NCBI GenBank assembly: GCA_023213315.1
Contig: JAKCPI010007812.1
Coordinates: 27,338-91,337, forward strand
DNA: 64,000 bases
Direction: 5' to 3'
Source of the DNA: Euborellia annulipes
Taxonomy: Eukaryota > Arthropoda > Insecta > Dermaptera > Anisolabididae
How positions within the stretch are numbered: the stretch's first letter is position 1; every line of letters starts with the position of its first letter. This document shows positions 57,609-64,000 of this stretch, in pieces. The notes beneath the pieces are model-generated. The model had not been told where the DNA came from and did not search any database. It saw only the letters and a program-made list of their open reading frames with translations. A program made the translations under genes and the position numbers.

Positions 57609-58512
57609 CAGGGGTCGGCAATCTTTTTCGGACGGCGAGCCATTTTCAAAATTCTTTTTCAATATTTCCATAGTTTGAAAGAGAGTTGCTTTTATTTTTC
57701 TCGTTAATTTTAAAGGGGCCTAAATAGTCAAAAGAAAATCTGGTGTGACTGGCGCACAGCACACAACTTTCTCTTACCTTCGGTAATCGAAAGTTGTGTA
57801 CTGTGCTTGTCACACCAGATTTTTCGTGTCGAAATATATTTAGTTCCCGACAGTACGGTACATTTGAATTCAGATGTAAAATTTATAAGTATGGGAAAAT
57901 ATTTATATTTTGTTATCTTGGCAACCATTTCTCCTATCTTTCCTATGAAACACAAGAGTAAAGTGGTCTTCAGAAGATTTCAATCGCAAAATGAGAATAT
58001 ACATTTTAAAGAGCATCTAAAAAATAATTGATTTTTGAATTAAAAAAAAATCGTTGGAGCAAATTTTGAGAAAATCGAAAAAAAACTGAAAAAGTACATC
58101 AGTAAAGTACTAGTACTCTTTGGCCGATTTTGATTAAAAGCTTATTTTTCCGGTCCCGGGAGGTGTTTAACTTAAATATAAAATTTCAACCTCGTAGCAC
58201 AATTCCTTCATGCTTAAAATTGAACACACACCCACCCACCCACCCACCCACCCACCCACCCACCCACCCACCCACACACCCACCCACAGACAGACCATGT
58301 CGCGAAAACCACTTTTTTGGATTCAGGGGACCTCAAAACGTGTATATCCATCAAAATCTCGACATCGAATTTTTGACATGAATCCAATACTTTCTCTCTA
58401 TATATATATTACATATATACATAGGTAAGAGAAAGTAAAAAAAAATCAGACTAAGTTCACCTTTGGCGGGCCGCGCAAAAGTTTCAAAGGGCCGAAAGGT
58501 TGCCGATCCCTG
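57609..58512. mobile_element. hAT element, 904 bp, carrying a full R690 copy
   Basis: CAGGGGTCGGCAATCTTT and, inverted, CAGGGATCGGCAACCTTT. A perfect 8-bp duplication gtctaagt lies at 57601-57608 and 58513-58520. Non-coding. Confidence 0.88.
57728..58440 (-). repeat. R690 repeat, full copy in the hAT
   Basis: Minus orientation: palindrome 57737-57826, (CCCA)n at 58226-58288 and terminal hairpin 58393-58438. Overlapping frames in the CCCA tract are not genes. Confidence 0.82.
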
Positions 58513-58837
58513 GTCTAAGTTATATATTTCTTGTTTCGAGATATTAAGTGATATGCATCTGAATAAATTAAAAAATATTTTTTATATTATGCGATATTTT
58601 TTTTTTTTTTTTTTTAGTCTTGATCGAAATTTATTATGAATATGAAATTTTGTGTGAATTTCAGATGAAAATGTTGTTTTTAATGATTGAATTGACTTAG
58701 ACCATTTTCAAAATTATTTCGAATGCCATTTAAATGACGACTCGTCTGATTTAGACAGGTTAGAGGTATTACCATCTTCAAGGAGAGTCACTTAAATACA
58801 TCCCTAACTCCGTGGGCCGCGTATAAAATTTTCATAA

Positions 58838-59700
58838 TTTCAACCCTTTAGTTAATATTTATTTAAAAAAAAATATCAAATATTTTAGCAAATTTCAATA
58901 AAATCAAATTATCTTCTAAAATATCAACTTTATCAACATAAAGCTCATAAATGAAATTATTCTTTGTATAACTCTAAACAACTTTTGTTTGAAACAATTT
59001 TTTGTATTTTTAACCCTTTAATTAATATTTTAAAGAATAATAAATATTTTGGAAGATTTTACTAAATTCAAATTATCTTCTAAAATATCAACTTTATCGA
59101 CATTAAGCTCATATATGAAATTGTTCTTTATTTAACTCTAAACAACTTTTGTTTGAAACAAATTTTTGTAATTTCAACCCTTTAATTAATATTTTAAAGA
59201 ATAATAAATATTTTGGAAGATTTTACTAAAATCAAATTATCTTCTAAAATATCAACTTTATCGACATCAAGCTCATATACAAAATTGTTCTTTGTATAAC
59301 TCTAAACAACTTTTGTTTGAAACAATTTTTTGTAATTTCAACCCTTTAATTAATATTTTAAAAAATAGAAAATATTTTGGAAGATTTTACTAAATTCAAA
59401 TTATCTTCTAAAATATCAACTTTATCGACATTAAGCTCATATATGAAATTGTTCTTTGTTTAATTTTAAACAACTTTTGTTTGAAACAATTTTTTGTAAT
59501 TTTAATCCTTTAATTAATATTTAAAAAAATAGAAAATATTTTGGAAGATTTTACTAAAATCAAATTATCTTCTAAAATATCAATTCTATCGACATCAAGC
59601 TTATATACGAAATTATTCTTTGTATAATTCTAAACAACTTTTGTTTGAAAGAAATTTTTTATAACTTTAACCCTTTAACTCGAAATTTAATGATTTATTC
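58838..59700 (-). repeat. 164-bp satellite, inverted cluster (five units)
   Basis: The complement block caacttttgtttgaaac recurs at 58979, 59143, 59307, 59471 and 59635, 164 bases apart each time. It is the same satellite as in gene 1 intron 1, in opposite orientation. Confidence 0.92.
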
Positions 59701-59759
59701 GTTATTGATGTGAAATTAATTTCTCGTTTTATATAAAAGTTGGTTATTAGAATAATTTA

Positions 59760-59860
59760 ATATTTTAAGAAATTTTCTCTTTATCTTGAAGAAAAAATAT
59801 CTCCATATTGGACACTTTAGGCATATTTTGAGGTGAAAAAAAAATAGTTTGTAAAAGATG
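59760..59860 (-). pseudogene. Inverted exon 1 remnant of the PH/GRAM-like gene
   Basis: On the minus strand, tttcttcaagataaag aligns with the exon 1 end of gene 1 (tttcttcaag|gtaaag) and is followed by the same intron start and the satellite. The donor GT has become AT, so the exon cannot splice normally. The peptide NMEIFFLQ is all that resembles KGTLFISS. It marks an inverted partial duplication just upstream of gene 2. Confidence 0.5.
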
Positions 59861-60021
59861 ATGAATCTCGACCACCGTTGGCCACCCCTGGCGACGCACA
59901 CGTCAAGTTTAGGGGAGATTTTATATGATCCGTTCGAGAGTTTGTTTTTTCTTATAAAAAAAAAAAAAAAAAATTAATTTCCCACTATAAATCCTAGAAT
60001 AATTAAAAAAAGGAGTCCCGA

Positions 60022-60044
60022 TGACGTCATTGGAGGCATCCAAT
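60022..60044 (+). promoter_or_regulatory. CRE plus CCAAT promoter module of gene 2
   Basis: TGACGTCA (60022-60029), then 10 bases, then CCAAT (60040-60044). Spacing is identical to gene 1. It is followed by the shared tcaattccttatca block. Confidence 0.62.
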
Positions 60045-60166
60045 CGGGCATTCTAAATCACTTTCTCTTTCAATTCCTTATCATTTTCATTTCGCCCGTT
60101 TTCTTTTCGCAAGTGCCTGTGCGTTTTTAGTCCCTCCCCCACCCCCACCCCCACCCTACTTAAAAA

Positions 60167-63026
60167 ATGATTTTAACAGCCCAAAAAAGAACTTATCATC
60201 CCTCTAATTCATCAGATAGAATTGCATTCATGTTGAGAAATGTTTCTGCACGTTTAGGAAGTGGACCTTGGATAATAGGAACTGTCTATCTTTTTAAAAG
60301 GTAATGATGACACGAGACTTTTCTAGTAATAATTGCTCTTAAACATTATTAAAATTATCGAATTATCAAATTAAGGGTGAAAGTTATCAGAAATTGTTTC
60401 AAACAAAAATTGTTTAGAATAAAAAATAGAATAATTTCTCTAATAGGTATTATTTCTGTAAAGTTAATAATTTAGAAGATAATTGTGAAATACGTGAAAT
60501 AAGTGAAATACTTTTACTATACTCGAAAACAAATTTCTTATTTCTTTTTAATATTCATTAAATGATTAAAGTTATAAAAAAAATTTTCAAACAAAAGTTG
60601 TTTAAAATTACATAAAAAATAATTTCATATATGGATTTGATTTCGAAAAAATTAATAATATAGTTGATAATTTGATTTTTTTTAATTTTTCTAAAAATAT
60701 TTAATATTTTTTTAAATAACTATTAAATGGTAAGAGTTAGAAAAAATTGTTTCAGACTAAAGTTGTTTCAAATACAATTTGTAACAAATTTGTATTTAAG
60801 CATTATTTCAATAAAGTTAATAATATAGGAGATAATTTGATTTAACTAGTTTTTAACAAAATTTTATATATATATTTTTTTAAATAATTATTAAATAGTA
60901 AGAGTTGCAGAAAATTGTTTCAAACAAAAGTTGTTTAAAATAAAATTTATAACAAATTAGTATTTATGCATTAATTTAATAAAGTTAATAATATGGGAGA
61001 AAATTTGATTTTACCATTCTTTAACAAAATTTTATTATATTCTTTTTTAAATAATTATTAAATGGTAGGAGTTATCGAAAATTGCTTCAAACAAAAGTTG
61101 TTTAAAATAAAATTTAGAACAAATTTGTATTTATGCATTATTTGAATAAACTTAATAATTTAGAAGATAATTCGATTTTATTAATTTTTAACAAAATTTT
61201 ATTATATTCTTTTTTTCAATAATTATTAAATGGTAAGTGTTAAAAAAAATTGTTTCAAACAAAAGTTGTTTAAAATAAAATTTAGAACAAATTTGTATTT
61301 ATGCATTATTTGAATAAACTTAATAATTTAGAAAATAATTTGATTTTATTAATCTTTAACAAAATTTTGTATATTCTTTTTTTTAAATAATTATTAAATG
61401 GTAGGAGTTATAAGAAATAGTTTCAAATAAAAGTTGTTTAAAATAAAATTTAGAACAAATTTGTACTTATGCATTATTTGAATAAACTTAATAATTTAGA
61501 AGATAATTCGATTTTATTAATTTTTAACAAAATTTTATTATATTCTTTTTTCAATAATTATTAAATGCTAAGTGTTAGAAAAAATTGTTTCAAACAAAAG
61601 TTGTTTAAAATAAAATTTAGAACATATTTGTATTTATGTATTAATTTGATAAAGTTAATAATATAGGAGATATTTGTGTTTGAATGTCAAAAATTTTTGT
61701 TTTTTTCAGGGGCTTATCATTTGTGAATGACGAAAACAAACAGGAAGGTTTCTTTCTCTCTTCAGCCGGTTATGTCCTGGAGCGTGACACGGTTTTCACA
61801 GACGCGAAACATGTCCATGTCCGTGGCAACGTGCGGGACCAAGGTTTGTTCTTTTTATTTATTTATTTAATTATCTATTCAACAAAAAAAAATTTTTTTT
61901 AGGTGGTAAAATATATATGGAACGAATAACTTTTGAAATTAAAAATCAAAATGATATTACAAGATTCAAAACAATAATCAAAGGATTTACAAATCCTAAT
62001 GTAAACAACGCGGAAACTGAAATAAGCAATACGAGTGAAGATAGCAACACTTCAGCGTAAGTGAGATCTTTTTTTATTAAGTCTCTTAAAATTGTTAATT
62101 AAAAAAAAAAAAAAATTAAATTTATATAATAATAATTTAATTAATTTTTATTTTTAATTAGACATTAAATAAAAAGAGATGACAACAAAAATAGAAGATC
62201 TAGAGTGTATATATTCTTTATATAATATAATAACCTCAAAATAAAAAGCCCATATTTTTTATTTATTTTTTTTTTTATTTTAATGAAAAGACACCTTTTT
62301 TTTTTAATTAAAATTTTCAACGATCGATAATTTTATTTCCTTTCACTTTTTAATGTCAGATAAAAAATAAAAAAAAGTCTTCTTCCATCCAAATATTAAT
62401 ATTCTTATTGCCGTCATACGTTCTATTAAATTATTTCTTTTCACTAGACGAAGATTTATCATAACAGAAAAAACTAGAAATTAAAAGAAAGAACAATAAA
62501 AAAAAATAATAATAACGCCCCTTTTTTTTCTCGATATTTTATTAATTTAATTGTTAAAATTCTTAATTAAAAAAAAAATCTTATTTATATAATTTAATTA
62601 TTTTTATTCTTAATTAGATATTTAAAAAAGAAAAAAAGCGATTAATTAACTTTTCTCTTAAATATAAAGGGTGTAGAATGTATATATCTTATATATATAT
62701 ATAATAACATCAATAAAGTCAACAATGGAGGTGTGTAATAGACATAACCAAATTAAATTTAATCATTTCAGATAAAAATTTAGAATATTTACATTTTTAA
62801 TAAATAAATATATATTCGAAATTAAAAGATGTTTGATTTTATTGTTTAAATTCTTTATTTAACCAAATAATTTGTTTTTTAATTGTGTTAATTTAGTTGT
62901 GGAAATGACGAAGAATGTTTGCCTGTATCGCTGCTCCCTGTATCCTGTAACTCCCCACCAGTCAATGGGAATGCTCATCCGAATTTAAAAAGAACTTATT
63001 CAGGCCAATCGAAATCTAGACGATAA
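60167..63026 (+). CDS. PH/GRAM-like domain protein, paralog 2 (four exons, 183 aa, intact)
   Basis: Exons: 60167-60300, 61710-61843, 61903-62056 and 62897-63026, joined in phases 2, 1 and 2 with GT-AG introns; stop TAA at 63024-63026. The start is the first ATG after an in-frame TAA at 60161-60163. Residues ~36-50 (GTVYLFKRGLSFVND) look like the first strands of a PH/GRAM domain. Strand RITFEI and helix NDITRFKTIIKGF (~97-118) look like its last strand and C-terminal helix. The tail is Ser/Asn-rich with a basic end (LKRTYSGQSKSRR), possibly a nuclear signal. No signal peptide or membrane segment. AATAAA lies at 63030-63035 and 63036-63041. Intron 1 carries a diverged ~167-bp satellite. The family is not recognised; lipid or peptide binding is only a guess from the fold. 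Confidence 0.68.
60360..61675 (+). repeat. ~167-bp satellite in intron 1 of gene 2 (about eight units)
   Basis: caaacaaaagttg-type blocks at 60400, 60588, 60753, 60921, 61088, 61256, 61424 and 61591. Spacing is mostly 165-168 bases. Units have diverged more than in the gene 1 array and differ in sequence outside the block. Confidence 0.88.
62057..62896 (+). other. Intron 3 of gene 2, with GATGTAGAATG-type repeat pieces
   Basis: agatctagagtgtatatatt at 62198 and gggtgtagaatgtatatatc at 62668 belong to the MITE family also seen at 15.4 and 56.5 kb. The rest is A/T-rich. Confidence 0.5.
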
Positions 63027-63093
63027 GGTAATAAAAATAAATGTACATACATCTAATATTTATTTAATACTCCGTTCATTTTTTTTTTTAGAT

Positions 63094-63109
63094 GATATGA
63101 CGTCATATC
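63094..63109. promoter_or_regulatory. 16-bp perfect palindrome centred on a CRE
   Basis: GATATGACGTCATATC lies just downstream of the gene 2 poly(A) signals. It could be a control site for a gene to the right or a chance palindrome. Confidence 0.35.
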
Positions 63110-63230
63110 TTTTCACTTTGAAATCCTCAACTCTACGTTAAAATTAATATTTAAAAAGAAAAAAATGACTATATAATTTTAAATAATAAAATTTGTAATT
63201 GTTGTTTGTTAAAAAATAAATAATCTTGCA

Positions 63231-63316
63231 GTGGCGTATTTAGGGCTTGAGGAGGCAAAGTACTAATTTACAAAATAAAACATTGAATTAAGAATGAAAT
63301 TATTTTTGGTTCTTTT
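63231..63316. mobile_element. hAT single end
   Basis: CAGTGGCGTATTTAGGG resembles the other CAGTGGCG termini. No partner end or duplication was found. Confidence 0.35.
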
Positions 63317-63620
63317 ACGCTTAGCAGCCAAGGAAATTAAATTAAAAAAAAAATTATATTTAATTAACTATTCATCGACGTTTTGGTCTCTAATCACGAC
63401 CTTCATCAGGATCGATGGTCAAAAATATTTATTTTAAAATACCGGCATTTTCTCTCAATTAATTCATTACAAAAAAATTAAATTATTATTTATAAATTTT
63501 ATACAATTTGATAATAAATATTTTTGACCAGTGGTCCTGATGAAGGACGTGATCGGCGACCGAAATGTCGACGATTAATGAATTAAATAAATGTTTTTTT
63601 AATTAATTTCCTTGACTGCT
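63317..63620. mobile_element. Penelope-like fold-back with two degenerate hammerheads
   Basis: Arms GCAGCCAAGGAAATTAA and its complement at ~63600-63618. Left hammerhead (minus): CTGATGA and stem II GGTC/GACC are intact, but GAAA has become AAAA. Right (plus, ~63539-63585): CTGATGA and GAAA are intact, but stem II is mismatched. Confidence 0.6.
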
Positions 63621-63887
63621 ATATCTATTTTAACTTTTCATCGTTATAAGATTCTTTTTGATTATCATTGCGTCATTTACTTGCTGAAATAGAGTTTTTT
63701 TTTTTTTAATAATAGACCTAATAATTACACAGGGCAACAGTGATATTGATGCCTGGATATTTGAAGCTTGACTTCTAGCGGGTAGCGCTGATTCAGAAAA
63801 CGCCATCAACATCAGCTCTAGTTTTAGAGAGATATAGAGAAAATTAAATTTTAATAGAAAATACGCTCTTGATTTTGAATTTTCTAG

Positions 63888-64000
63888 ATTTCTTTAAGGC
63901 ATTAGCCCATAAAAAAATAATCATTGTGTGGTTTTATGAAAGCATGATGCAAGGGAAACTTTTTTTCGGATCGTCGTAGGCGTTTAATTTTCAGAAAATT
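63888..64000 (-). repeat. Unoccupied copy of the locus repeat hit by the SINE at 4681
   Basis: The reverse complement reads cgcctacgacgatccgaaaaaaagtttccctt without interruption when scanned across 63955-63985. The same sequence at 4661-4970 is split by the SINE. The repeat continues past the window end. Confidence 0.65.

Larger units (their letters stand above)
57430..58795 (+). pseudogene. Decayed third copy of the PH/GRAM-like gene (exons 2 and 3)
   Basis: Exon 3 begins after a T-rich AG at 58617 with the phase of its paralogs. It reads EIYYEYEILCEF, aligning with KIYMERITFEI of paralog 2. It then needs a one-base frame change to read FND-stop-IDLDHFQNYFECHL, matching the paralog helix, and ends DSSDLDRLEVLPSSRRVT with TAA at 58793-58795. 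The internal TGA (58688-58690) and the frame change mark it as dead. A weak exon 2 match (57440-57530, INNTEPSWAKN against IINTDQYFAPG) lies upstream. The intron carries the hAT at 57609-58512. Exon 1 was not recognised. Confidence 0.5.

Overview
This 64 kb window is AT-rich, intron-bearing metazoan DNA. No prokaryotic or organellar genes were seen. The mobile-element mix (hAT, piggyBac-like TTAA elements, a probable Transib, pogo, Helitrons, Penelope-like and RTE/I-type retroelements, tRNA- and 5S-derived SINEs) fits an arthropod best. A crustacean such as a copepod is possible, but the species cannot be named from the sequence.

Most of the window is repeats, heavily nested. From 1 to 3.4 kb a LINE 3' end with a poly(A) tail is followed by a 2.57 kb hAT element carrying two smaller hAT elements and two tandem copies of a ~690 bp repeat, here called R690. 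From 4.6 to 17.9 kb there are a SINE, TTAA-flanked and TA-flanked MITEs, a CCCCAAATGGGG minisatellite split by a Penelope-like fold-back, a CpG-rich promoter-like island near 15 kb, and a 1.3 kb palindrome. At 18.8-20.0 kb a pogo element contains a Helitron, which contains a hAT MITE and a SINE. At 24.2-26.4 kb a 1.9 kb element ending in CACAGTG, with a CGTCG duplication, splits a SINE. From 28 to 32 kb lie a hAT, two Helitrons with SINEs and a 0.9 kb palindrome. From 33 to 38 kb lie minisatellites, RTE and mariner fragments and a coding-like inverted repeat. From 39 to 52 kb lie more hAT, Helitron, R690 and Penelope-like material, including intact hammerhead ribozyme motifs.

The only convincing protein-coding locus is at 53.0-63.1 kb. 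It holds tandem paralogous genes with the same intron phases. Gene 2 (60167-63026, four exons, 183 aa) is intact. Gene 1 (53219-55780) shares its architecture but has a one-base frame break in a poly(A) tract, and its 3' exon was not found. A third, decayed copy lies between them (57430-58795), and a fragment in opposite orientation lies just upstream of gene 2. The products look like small PH/GRAM-like domain proteins. Genes 1 and 2 share a promoter module: a CRE (TGACGTCA) exactly 10 bases before a CCAAT box. Intron 1 of both carries a 164-168 bp satellite.

The points that most deserve follow-up are the PH-like gene cluster with its nucleosome-length intronic satellite, the R690 repeat whose two ends are palindromes sharing the same tip, the hammerhead motifs, and the RSS-like ends of the probable Transib. 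All calls were made by reading; no database search was run.
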